Source of the DNA: Candidatus Omnitrophota bacterium
GTDB taxonomy: Bacteria > Hinthialibacterota > Hinthialibacteria > Hinthialibacterales > JAKPRU01
Direction: 5' to 3'
DNA: 50,785 bases
Assembly: GCA_029570205.1 (NCBI GenBank)
Contig: JAKQSI010000024.1
Span: forward strand, 1-50,785
The number at the start of each line of letters is the position of its first letter. Within the stretch, counting starts at the first letter, position 1. A program made the position numbers and the translations under genes. This document shows positions 42,812 through 50,440 of the stretch, one piece after another. The notes under the pieces are model-generated. The model was not told where the DNA came from, did not search any database, and worked only from the letters and a program-made list of their open reading frames with translations.

Positions 42812-43447
42812 ATGTTTACGACTCCCATTGATGAAAAATACCTTCTTACCGGTAATGATCTCCTGAATCCGTTCGATTACACGGCTATTTTCGGAAGGAC
42901 ATGCCCCGTGGAGATCGAGATCGGTGTCGGGAAAGGCCGATTCATACTCGATGAGGCGGTTCGTCGCCCCGATACGGGCTTTTTGGGCATTGAACGAGTA
43001 CGGAAATATCTTCGGATGACTCATCTCCGGCTGAACGAACTCGGCTGCGAAAATGTGCGCTTGATTTGCGAGGATGCAGGATATGTCGTTCGGCAATTAG
43101 TTGTAGACAACAGTATCGCCGCGTATCATGTCTACTTTCCTGATCCCTGGCCGAAGCGGAAACACCACAAGCGACGGATAATCCAGCCGGATTTTGTTCG
43201 CCACCTGTACAGGACTCTTAATCCGTCCGGTGTATTGCGAATCTGTACCGATCATCAGCAATATGCGCATCATATTGATTTGGCGGTAAAAAGTCTTCCA
43301 GAATGGGAAGAAGTGCGGACCTGGAGCGAAATGGCCCGCACTGAGGAATCCTCTACCGCTACGCATTTCGAAGTCAAGTACAGCCGCGAAAAACGCATGG
43401 TCTACTGGACCGAATGCCGCTGCCCGAACGAAAAACCGATCCGTTGA
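42812..43447 (+). CDS. trmB: tRNA (guanine46-N7)-methyltransferase
   Basis: A 211-residue SAM-dependent enzyme that methylates G46 in the tRNA variable loop. Motif I EIGVGKGRFI, the DAGYV (acidic) motif and the diagnostic YFPDPWPKRKHHKRRII block are present, as is the C-terminal T-E-(x)n-E ending (THFEVKYSREKRMVYWTE). The start is uncertain: ATG 42812 gives a family-like N-terminus but lacks a ribosome-binding site, while a GAGGAAAG site precedes ATG 42681 of another frame that ends at 42866 inside this gene. The upstream frame may be a coupled leader peptide, or the gene may begin earlier (the frame is open to 42674). Confidence 0.9.
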   Translation: MFTTPIDEKYLLTGNDLLNPFDYTAIFGRTCPVEIEIGVGKGRFILDEAVRRPDTGFLGIERVRKYLRMTHLRLNELGCENVRLICEDAGYVVRQLVVDNSIAAYHVYFPDPWPKRKHHKRRIIQPDFVRHLYRTLNPSGVLRICTDHQQYAHHIDLAVKSLPEWEEVRTWSEMARTEESSTATHFEVKYSREKRMVYWTECRCPNEKPIR

Positions 43448-43554
43448 CAGAGAAGCGGAGCCTTTTGTCCCCGGAGCCGCAAACAGGCCGGGGGCGAATG
43501 GGGGAATTACTAATCGGAACAATAACTAGCTTAATCAGAATGTGAAACAGAACA

Positions 43555-43655
43555 CGGTGGGCCGGCGGCGGAAAGAACATGTAGCCGAGGTGAGCGGCTG
43601 CCTGTGGAGTACCCACAAATAACCCGACATGGCCCGGAAGTTCTTTCATGCACCG
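43555..43655. other. Structured intergenic segment; possible non-coding RNA
   Basis: An outer GAAAGAAC (43571-43578)/GTTCTTTC (43640-43647) stem, flanked by CGGTG (43555)/CACCG (43651), encloses two hairpins: GTAGCCG/CGGCTGC (43581-43601) and TGTGG/CCACA (43603-43617). A CACCGTCGGTCCG...CGGTG hairpin follows. The layout of a long interrupted stem with small internal hairpins recalls 6S-like or other structured RNAs, but no family can be named and the strand is unclear. It lies between the trmB stop and the stop of the leftward 43664 gene. Confidence 0.35.
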
Positions 43656-43663
43656 TCGGTCCG

Positions 43664-45280
43664 TTACGCGGTGGAGTAAACAACATTCTCCTGCCTACTA
43701 TGTAGAGTTGGAATTGATAACTTCGACTCGATAAGCTCGGCGCGCATTCGGGCAATCCGGAATGAGTCGATGGCACGGTACAATCTGGCCGCAATCTCCG
43801 GTTTCTTCATTTCCTCCTCAACACGCGCTAATTGATAAAGGGCGTATGTCCGCCATCGTCCATGGGGATATTTCTGGATATAGATCGAAAGGCTTTTCTC
43901 GGCGTTAGCTGAGTTACCTGTTTCATAATGGCATTGCGCCATGAAATAGAGAATATCCTCGGCTGCGGAGGGAGAACAATTTTCTGAGGCCTTGAGATAG
44001 GCTTGTATTGCCTCGATCGGATGACCCAGCAACTGGAGAATCCGGGCATTCTGGTAGGTCAGCAGATTGGCATGAGCCTCTTCCCGTCTCTTCAGAAAAG
44101 CCGGGTCCCGATAGGAGACAAAAGAATGGAACGGATAATCCCAGATTCCTGTCGGATTTGTGGCTGTACCGTCCTCAAGTGTAACCGACTCGGTAACCAT
44201 TTGCTGGAGTCGGTCCGGATCGACATACACCGAGGGATGAGGCGGCAAAATGCGGATATATGACTCCAGCAGTTGGAACTTCGGGAGAACCCCCTCGGCC
44301 TGACAAGTCGCACCGACTCCCGCGTGAAGATATCTCTCGAATTGTTCTTTTAGAGGCACATTGTCAGGTTCTGCAAAGAGGCGTTGCCGGATTGAGACCA
44401 GGGTCGCCGGCTCGCCTGTGTCTTCAAACATAACCAGGGACCCGTGGACGGTGTCGCACAGAAGCCACTGGTCCGATGCGCATACCCGGCACAGCGTATG
44501 GCTGGGTTGGACCGTTGTTTGGGTTGCGCTTGCGATTTCCGGTTCCCCGAGCAGAACGACCGTCGAGTCCAGACCCGCCCGATCACACAAGAGAGAAAGT
44601 GCCCACGCAGATCGATCACAGAGACCGAATCCCCGCAGCAAAACATCTACCGCTCCCACATTGATCACATCCGGTTCCCAAAAGGCAATATGAAGAAAAA
44701 CCCACTCCAGAAGTTTTTCTACTTTCTCCCGGTCGGTGACGCACCCGGCAACAAGTCGATCTGCAATACATTGCAGAAAATGACAGCGACGGAGATACTG
44801 AGAATCCTCCGTGGTGAAAACCGCACTGTTGACAACATCCGGTTTCAAGTTCCATTCGGCCTGATAGCGCATCAGCACAGGACCGGCTGCGGGAAAAGGA
44901 ACCCATTTCGCTGCTTGAGTTAGAAGCGATGCGGATTTTTCATCCTGACCGATCCAGGCCATCAGAATGCCTCGAATAAACAGATCATGAACTGTCCCTG
45001 TTGAAATCCTGTCCAGCGCTTTCAAAGCCGCGTCATACTCGAGACTGTTTATGAGATGAACGACATTTGCGTATTTTTCGGCGTACAACGATTCATCAAA
45101 TGCCGCCTTGATATCAACGCGAGCGCTTGAAACCGCTTCGGTTTGCTTCTCGTTTCGCGCTCGGCCCAAATAAACGAAAAGCAGAAAGGCGATCATCACA
45201 CCTAAGCTGAGTAACGGCAGGAAGATATCTTTGCGAGTTCGCGGCGGGCGAGAAGGGGAATTGGATTTATCGGATGACAT
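43664..45280 (-). CDS. Membrane-anchored transglutaminase-like protein with TPR-like C-terminus
   Basis: A 538-residue protein. A basic N-terminus and one membrane segment (IFLPLLSLGVMIAFLLFVYLG, about 19-39) anchor it, with the rest probably periplasmic. Residues about 185-280 form a transglutaminase/cysteine-protease-like domain with a full Cys221-His261-Asp276 set (GFGLCDRSAWALSLLCDRAG, PSHTLCRVC, LLCDTVHG). Residues about 400-520 contain helical repeats of TPR type (ILYFMAQCHYETGNSANAEKSLSIY). Such proteins may cleave or modify peptides, but the substrate is unknown. ATG 45280 has an AGGAGG site; the frame is open to 45442. It is divergent from the hybrid kinase gene. Confidence 0.8.
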   Translation of the reverse strand: MSSDKSNSPSRPPRTRKDIFLPLLSLGVMIAFLLFVYLGRARNEKQTEAVSSARVDIKAAFDESLYAEKYANVVHLINSLEYDAALKALDRISTGTVHDLFIRGILMAWIGQDEKSASLLTQAAKWVPFPAAGPVLMRYQAEWNLKPDVVNSAVFTTEDSQYLRRCHFLQCIADRLVAGCVTDREKVEKLLEWVFLHIAFWEPDVINVGAVDVLLRGFGLCDRSAWALSLLCDRAGLDSTVVLLGEPEIASATQTTVQPSHTLCRVCASDQWLLCDTVHGSLVMFEDTGEPATLVSIRQRLFAEPDNVPLKEQFERYLHAGVGATCQAEGVLPKFQLLESYIRILPPHPSVYVDPDRLQQMVTESVTLEDGTATNPTGIWDYPFHSFVSYRDPAFLKRREEAHANLLTYQNARILQLLGHPIEAIQAYLKASENCSPSAAEDILYFMAQCHYETGNSANAEKSLSIYIQKYPHGRWRTYALYQLARVEEEMKKPEIAARLYRAIDSFRIARMRAELIESKLSIPTLHSRQENVVYSTA

Positions 45281-45433
45281 GAGATGCGCGCCTCCTGATT
45301 CATAATATGAGATTTGGACGGCCCTTAGAAGAGATCCGTTGGGGGCGCAGTTGTACACATTAGACGGGCGTTCAGGCACAAGCAGAACAGATTGAAAAAA
45401 AGCGATCAAATAAAACTTTGTTGACAAATCCCT

Positions 45434-45462
45434 TTGACGCAAGGACTTGTGGACGGTATAAT
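45434..45462 (+). promoter_or_regulatory. Strong sigma-70-type promoter of the hybrid kinase gene
   Basis: TTGACG (45434-45439), a 17-bp spacer and a perfect TATAAT (45457-45462) are 36 bp upstream of the GTG start at 45498. This is one of the best housekeeping promoters in the window. Confidence 0.8.
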
Positions 45463-45497
45463 AGAAGGAAACATAACAGGACCGGGATTACTGAGCT

Positions 45498-47174
45498 GTG
45501 CCTCATCCGACATATTTGCACCATTTGGAGGAGCTCAAGAGAGCCATCACATCAGGAGATGGGGATAAGGCTATCGCCGCTGCCATCGGGTTGGAGCAAG
45601 TCGCGAAACAATACCGAACTCTCCTGGAACAAGCGAACGATGCCATTCTGATTCTGGAACCGGAATCGGGCCGGATACTGGACTGGAACTCCAGGGCTGA
45701 AACGCTTCTTGTTTACAATGCTGCAAGTTTAGCGAGCATGAGCCTGTGGGATTTATTTCCCGAGAGCGAATTACCCACCCAGCGTCAGGAATTCGAGAGA
45801 AATCAAGTTGAGACAAATGTCATAACCTCTGAGATATCAATTATTTGTGGTGATGGGACCCGTCGGTTTGTGGACAGTTCCTCATCGTTGGTCCGATTCG
45901 GAGACCGGAGTGTGGTTCAGGCGATATTGAGGGATGTCTCGGAACGTGTCCGCCTGAAAAAGGAGACCGAGAAGTACGCGGAGGAGTTGGAGAACAGGAA
46001 CAAGGAGTTGGCACGGGCACAGAGACTGAAATCTGAGTTCCTTGCCTCGATGTCGTACGACTTATTGACTCCTGTGGAGGCGATCCAGGGCCACTGCGGG
46101 ATTCTGCTGGATGATGAGCTTCACGATGCATTGACCCCATTAGAGCGTAAAGAGATCCTGCGCAAGATGGAGAAGAAAGCGTCACACTTGAAATCGTTGA
46201 TTTCCCGATTGCTGGAGCTGTCCCGTCTGGAAGCGGGGGCGGTCTCGGCGCTGAATGAAGATGTGGATCTGGTTTCCCTGGTGCATGAGGAATTCGAGCC
46301 ATATCGCAATGAACTGGCAGAAAGGGGATTGCGAGGCGATGTTCTTTCGGAGAACAGGTGTATTATCTGCCGGACGGACCCGGTGAAATTGGGCAACATT
46401 GTTCGGCTGTTGCTCGGGAATGCCGTCAAGTTTACGGAGCGGGGTGAAGTGACGGTTTCTGTGAGGGTAGATGGAGCCACAGCGGTTTTGTCGGTGCGCG
46501 ATACGGGGGTCGGGATGGAGCATGAATATCTTGAAGACATTTTCGGGATATTTCGGACTCATGAGAGATCGTTCACCCGTCGGGACTTGGGACCGGCCCT
46601 GGGACTGTCACTGGTCAAAAAATTCTCGGATCTTCTGGGTGGACAGATCGAGATTGAAACGGAGATGGGGCGCGGGACTGTGTTCACGCTTCGTCTGCCC
46701 GACACGGTTCTTCGTGTGCAGCCGTTCGCGGAGGAATCCGGTTTCTCCGGCAAGAACGGCATCCGTGACGCATTGGTGGTGGACGATGACCGATACACGG
46801 TGGAGATGCTGAGCGAGTTTCTGGAGTGTGTCGCCCATTGCCGAGTTCGGAAAGCCTATTCGGGTGTGGATGCTCAATTGCGCCTTACGGAACAGCGTCC
46901 TGACTTTCTGTTTGTCGACCTGATGCTTCCCCAGATTAACGGGGAGCGACTTCTCCATTACTGTGGGAGCATGTGGGGAGAGAACGCGGTCACCAAGATT
47001 GTGGTAACCGGCAAGATTCTGACCTCCGAGGAGCGGTCCCGCCTCTTGCAGCGCGCCGCTGCTGTGATCGACAAGCGTAACCTTCGGACAGATGTTCTTC
47101 GCAATCTCCTCTCCTCTGCTTTGAACCTGGATCATAGCGCTGTGCCTGCGCATCAGGCGGAAGGGTGGGGATAG
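45498..47174 (+). CDS. PAS-containing hybrid histidine kinase homologue lacking the phospho-acceptor histidine
   Basis: A 558-residue soluble signalling protein. Domains in order: PAS (about 38-150, AILILEPESGRILDWNSRAE), a short coiled coil, a HisKA-like dimerisation domain (about 178-245), HATPase (about 260-400: Asn308 in GNAVKFT, Asp335 in DTGVGM, GPALGLSL) and a C-terminal receiver (about 428-545: VDDD, Asp474 in FVDLML, VTG, DKRN). The H-box reads SYDLLTP instead of SHELRTP: Tyr187 replaces the phosphorylated His. It cannot autophosphorylate in the normal way and may act as an ATP-binding scaffold, a receiver target or a regulator of another kinase. GTG 45498; no transmembrane segment. 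Confidence 0.88.
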   Translation: MPHPTYLHHLEELKRAITSGDGDKAIAAAIGLEQVAKQYRTLLEQANDAILILEPESGRILDWNSRAETLLVYNAASLASMSLWDLFPESELPTQRQEFERNQVETNVITSEISIICGDGTRRFVDSSSSLVRFGDRSVVQAILRDVSERVRLKKETEKYAEELENRNKELARAQRLKSEFLASMSYDLLTPVEAIQGHCGILLDDELHDALTPLERKEILRKMEKKASHLKSLISRLLELSRLEAGAVSALNEDVDLVSLVHEEFEPYRNELAERGLRGDVLSENRCIICRTDPVKLGNIVRLLLGNAVKFTERGEVTVSVRVDGATAVLSVRDTGVGMEHEYLEDIFGIFRTHERSFTRRDLGPALGLSLVKKFSDLLGGQIEIETEMGRGTVFTLRLPDTVLRVQPFAEESGFSGKNGIRDALVVDDDRYTVEMLSEFLECVAHCRVRKAYSGVDAQLRLTEQRPDFLFVDLMLPQINGERLLHYCGSMWGENAVTKIVVTGKILTSEERSRLLQRAAAVIDKRNLRTDVLRNLLSSALNLDHSAVPAHQAEGWG

Positions 47175-47626
47175 AATCAAAAATTAAAAAACCAGAAAAG
47201 AAGAAAGTCAGAAATCAAGAGTCAAATGGAGATGGGAGTAGGGGTGAGGAGCGATCAGGCAGCCGGGTGTGGGTGTGTCACTTTGTCACAGATCCCTGAA
47301 TCCAGGATGAGAGTAGCGTTGTATTTCGGGACCCGAACAGGATTGAAGTTCGTATCATTTATGCGGTATGTATTTATCTGATTATACTGCTATTATATTT
47401 ATTGTGCCATAACCATTTTATCTAAAGATGGGTCATTTTGATCGAGGGGATTTCCACCTTGTGCGATTTGGCTTGAAACGTGCTTTGACCAGAAGAAACA
47501 GGTATTCCTAGTGGGTGTTATTTGGTATTCTGTTTACGAGAAGCGTACCGAGAGGTTGGGGTCAATCGTTAGGAGGCGAGGCCACTCCTCCCAGGAGCGC
47601 CGATATTTCATCAGGAGGTTCTTCCC
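47175..47626. other. Intergenic region upstream of degP
   Basis: 450 bp with no convincing gene. An AT-rich patch (47350-47420) could hold promoters; TTGAAG (47342) and TATGTA (47366) are 18 bp apart, but this is weak. An AGGAGG site (47611-47616) just before ATG 47627 is clear. No repeat or RNA family recognised. Confidence 0.5.
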
Positions 47627-49159
47627 ATGAAAGCATCACAAAGTCCACTGACAATGGGCCGTCTTTTGCGCGTCACGGCGATTGTTGCTGTGACCTCGTT
47701 GTTCTGTGTTTCGATTTCGGATATGGCGGGAGCGCGTTCGGCGCAGGCGCTGAAAGAAATGAGCCAGGCGTTCTCCAACGCGGCAAAGAAGGTGACTCCG
47801 TCGGTGGTACATATCCGCACACTTAAGACGGTCACCCCCACCGAGAGTTTTTCATTTGAGGATTTTCCACCGGATTCTCCGTTCGCGCCGTTTTTCGAGC
47901 ATTTCCTGAATCCCAGAGACCGGGGGGACAACCGGGAAGATCGCCGGAAACAGGATAGCGAACCGGGCGAAGTGCCTTATGGGATGGGGTCTGGGCTTGT
48001 TGTGACTCCCGACGGATACATTCTCACAAACAACCATGTTGTGGATGAGGCCGACAAGATTGAGGTTCGGTTGAGAGTCGGCGGACATGACAAGACCTAC
48101 ACGGTTGATATGAAAAACAATCCTCCTCGTCAGGATCCTGTTTCCGACTTGGCGGTTATCAAGATCGACGCGAAGGATCTTCCGGTTCCGGAGTTGGGAG
48201 ATTCCGACCAGTTGGAAGTGGGTGAATGGGTGATCGCCATCGGGAATCCGTTTGGGCTGGACCAATCTGTGACGGCAGGGATAGTGAGTTATCTGGGACG
48301 TGGGCCGATGGGCGGTCCCCAATTCGGCGATTTTATTCAGACGGATGCGGCAATTAATCCGGGTAACAGCGGCGGACCGCTGGTGGACCTGGATGGAAAA
48401 GTGGTTGGGATTAACGCGGCGATTGCGACTGGCAGTCCGTTCGAGCGCAGTTATGCCGGAATTGCGTTCACGATTCCGATCAATATCGCCAAATCCGTCA
48501 AAGATGCTCTGATTGAAAAAGGTTCTGTCACAAGGGGATACCTTGGAGTTGGGATTACCGCAGTGGGCGAAGAGGTCGCCAAACACGAGAATCTGGAGAA
48601 CCAGGACGGCGCCCTGGTGAACAGTGTACAGGATGGCACTCCCGCAAAAGAAGCCGGAATACAGGTCGGCGACATTGTCATCGAGCTGAACGGAGAGAAA
48701 ATCAAGGGACCCTCGGAATTGCAGCTGAAAATAGCCGCCATTACTCCCGGTGAGAAAGCAACCCTGACAATCCTGCGTCACGATGGCGATTCATACAAAG
48801 AGAAGAAGATCCAGGTGACAATCGGCACGCGACCCAGTAACGAGGAAGTTGCCGAGGTCTCCGCGCCATTAACGAGCAAGAATCTCGGCATGACGGTGCA
48901 GGATCTGACGGAATCCACGGCGCAGAGCCTGGGATATACCATGGGTACGGGTGTTTTGGTGACGGATGTCGCGCCATACAGCCCCGCGGCCAATGCCGGG
49001 ATTCAGCAGTACGATCTGATCCGGCAGGTGAATCATCAGCCGGTGAAAACGGTTGCCGAATTCAAAGAAGCGTTGGCCAAACGAGAGGATTCGGCTCTCC
49101 TGGTAGTGCAGCGCCAGAAAACCAAAGACACGTTTATTACGGTAATCGAGATGAAGTAG
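47627..49159 (+). CDS. degP: Periplasmic serine protease/chaperone DegP (HtrA/Do family)
   Basis: A 510-residue envelope quality-control protease. A signal or anchor (VTAIVAVTSLFCVSISDMAGA) comes first. The trypsin-like domain has the complete triad His137 (TNNHVV), Asp174 (SDLAVI) and Ser248 (NPGNSGGPL). Two PDZ domains follow (about 290-390 with YLGVGI and GIQVGDIVIELNG, and about 410-500 with TGVLVTDVAPYSPAANAGIQ). The length and two PDZ domains match the Do/DegP type. AGGAGG precedes the start. It is a single gene followed by a terminator. Confidence 0.95.
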   Translation: MKASQSPLTMGRLLRVTAIVAVTSLFCVSISDMAGARSAQALKEMSQAFSNAAKKVTPSVVHIRTLKTVTPTESFSFEDFPPDSPFAPFFEHFLNPRDRGDNREDRRKQDSEPGEVPYGMGSGLVVTPDGYILTNNHVVDEADKIEVRLRVGGHDKTYTVDMKNNPPRQDPVSDLAVIKIDAKDLPVPELGDSDQLEVGEWVIAIGNPFGLDQSVTAGIVSYLGRGPMGGPQFGDFIQTDAAINPGNSGGPLVDLDGKVVGINAAIATGSPFERSYAGIAFTIPINIAKSVKDALIEKGSVTRGYLGVGITAVGEEVAKHENLENQDGALVNSVQDGTPAKEAGIQVGDIVIELNGEKIKGPSELQLKIAAITPGEKATLTILRHDGDSYKEKKIQVTIGTRPSNEEVAEVSAPLTSKNLGMTVQDLTESTAQSLGYTMGTGVLVTDVAPYSPAANAGIQQYDLIRQVNHQPVKTVAEFKEALAKREDSALLVVQRQKTKDTFITVIEMK

Positions 49160-49185
49160 GCAAGGATCAAGGTCTTGTAGAGAAC

Positions 49186-49215
49186 AAGGGGCGACGCGTA
49201 TGTCGCCCCTTCTGT
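49186..49215 (+). terminator. Terminator after degP
   Basis: AAGGGGCGAC/GTCGCCCCTT, a perfect 10-bp stem with a 6-base loop (49186-49211), 27 bp after the degP stop and followed by CTGTATATT, a modest T-rich tail. Confidence 0.75.
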
Positions 49216-49271
49216 ATATTCGAACGCACAATTCCCTGCCGTGAATCTGGGACAGAGAAGACTTGATGTTA

Positions 49272-49345
49272 TTCCCTCCCCCGAAGATCGGGGGAGGTCA
49301 GGTGGGGGTTGACAGCATTGAAACTACCACCCCCCTCTGAGACGC
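49272..49345. repeat. CCTCCCCCG/CGGGGGAGG dispersed repeat next to the IS end
   Basis: CCTCCCCCGAAGATCGGGGGAGG is a 9-bp palindrome (49275-49297), followed by TCAGGTGGGGGTTGACAGCA, then ACTACCACCCCCCTCTGAG. It is related to the repeat inside the 35586-36971 gene and at 13396. Confidence 0.7.
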
Positions 49346-49396
49346 TCTCAATTTTCAGGTGAGGGATTTCCGAAGAAGATACATCGACGGAATGTG

Positions 49397-50440
49397 TCAA
49401 GTCCAATGAGACAGTTCCGTTTGGAAATTAGTGAGTGTTTCTTGTGTTGAACTTCTTTGGTCTGGCGGGTTGATCCAGACCGCTTTCGGGAGTGCAGCGA
49501 CTACCGGGGTTCCTCGGACGAATCGTTCCGGATGGTCGCGGTAGGCCTCCGCCAACACTTGGCGCCGTGCCGCCAGCGCCGCCTCCCCATGACCGAAATG
49601 CACCGTCTCCGGTGTCAGCCACGCAATCCCCGAATGATGGTGTTCTGTGTTGTACCACGTGAAAAACTCACGACAAAACGATTGCGCATCCTCAATACAC
49701 CCGAATCGTTTCGGAAACTCCGGACAGTATTTCAACGTCTTGAACTGACTCTCCGAAAACGGGTTGTCGTTCGAGACATGCGGGCGACTGTGACTTTTGG
49801 TCAGACCCAAGTCGGCCAGGAGCATTGCGACGCCTTTCGATGTCATGGACGGCCCCCGATCCGCATGAAGGGTCAACTGGTCGCGTTGGATGTTCTGTTT
49901 CGCGCAGGTCTCCTCGATCAATCGTTTCGCCAGGGTTTCCGATTCCCGACTCGCCACCATCCAGCCCACCACGTACCGACTGAAAATGTCCAGAATCACG
50001 TACAGGTAAAAATAGGTCCATTTCTCCGGTCCCAAGAGTTTGGTGATGTCCCACGACCAGACTTGGTTGGGCCGGGTCGCCAACAATTCCGGCTTGCTGT
50101 ATTGCGGATGCCGGGCCTGATTCCGGCGTTCCCGCACCTCCTGGGCCGCTGCCAGAATCCGGTACATGGTCCGCACCGAACACAGGAACCGGCCCTCATC
50201 CAGGAGCGTCGCATGCACCTCTCCCGGGGATCGGTCCACGAACCGTTCCGAATGCAACTGCGCGAGAACCTCTTGCCGTTCCGGTTCCGAAAGCGCCCGG
50301 TCCGGTTTCGGGCGGGGACGCAGGGGCTCCGGTTCGGATGCAGGCCGAATCGACCGATACAATGTGGATCGCGCCACCCCCAGCGCCCGGCACGCGCGGG
50401 ACACGCCGGTCACTGGAGCCAATTCCTGGACCGATTCCAT
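49397..50440 (-). CDS. IS3-family transposase OrfB
   Basis: A 347-residue DDE transposase. An HTH-like start (VSRACRALGVARSTLYRS), an HTH_21 segment and an rve integrase core with Asp131 (WSWDITKL), Asp194 (LHADRGPSM) and Glu230 (NPFSESQFKTLKY), 35 residues between the last two, complete the active-site triad. The frame is full length. The start ATG overlaps the OrfA stop (TGATG), and -1 frameshifting at an A9 run upstream (50504-50496) would also produce an OrfAB fusion through an open frame. Confidence 0.95.
   Translation of the reverse strand: MESVQELAPVTGVSRACRALGVARSTLYRSIRPASEPEPLRPRPKPDRALSEPERQEVLAQLHSERFVDRSPGEVHATLLDEGRFLCSVRTMYRILAAAQEVRERRNQARHPQYSKPELLATRPNQVWSWDITKLLGPEKWTYFYLYVILDIFSRYVVGWMVASRESETLAKRLIEETCAKQNIQRDQLTLHADRGPSMTSKGVAMLLADLGLTKSHSRPHVSNDNPFSESQFKTLKYCPEFPKRFGCIEDAQSFCREFFTWYNTEHHHSGIAWLTPETVHFGHGEAALAARRQVLAEAYRDHPERFVRGTPVVAALPKAVWINPPDQRSSTQETLTNFQTELSHWT

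Noticed and set aside
43555-43655. SRP RNA or 6S RNA call
   Set aside because: The conserved SRP apical loop (GGAAG..AGCAGCC) is absent and the 6S central bubble cannot be verified by eye; kept only as a structured segment.
47852-48781. 309-residue minus-strand open frame
   Set aside because: Antisense to degP protease domain; shadow frame.
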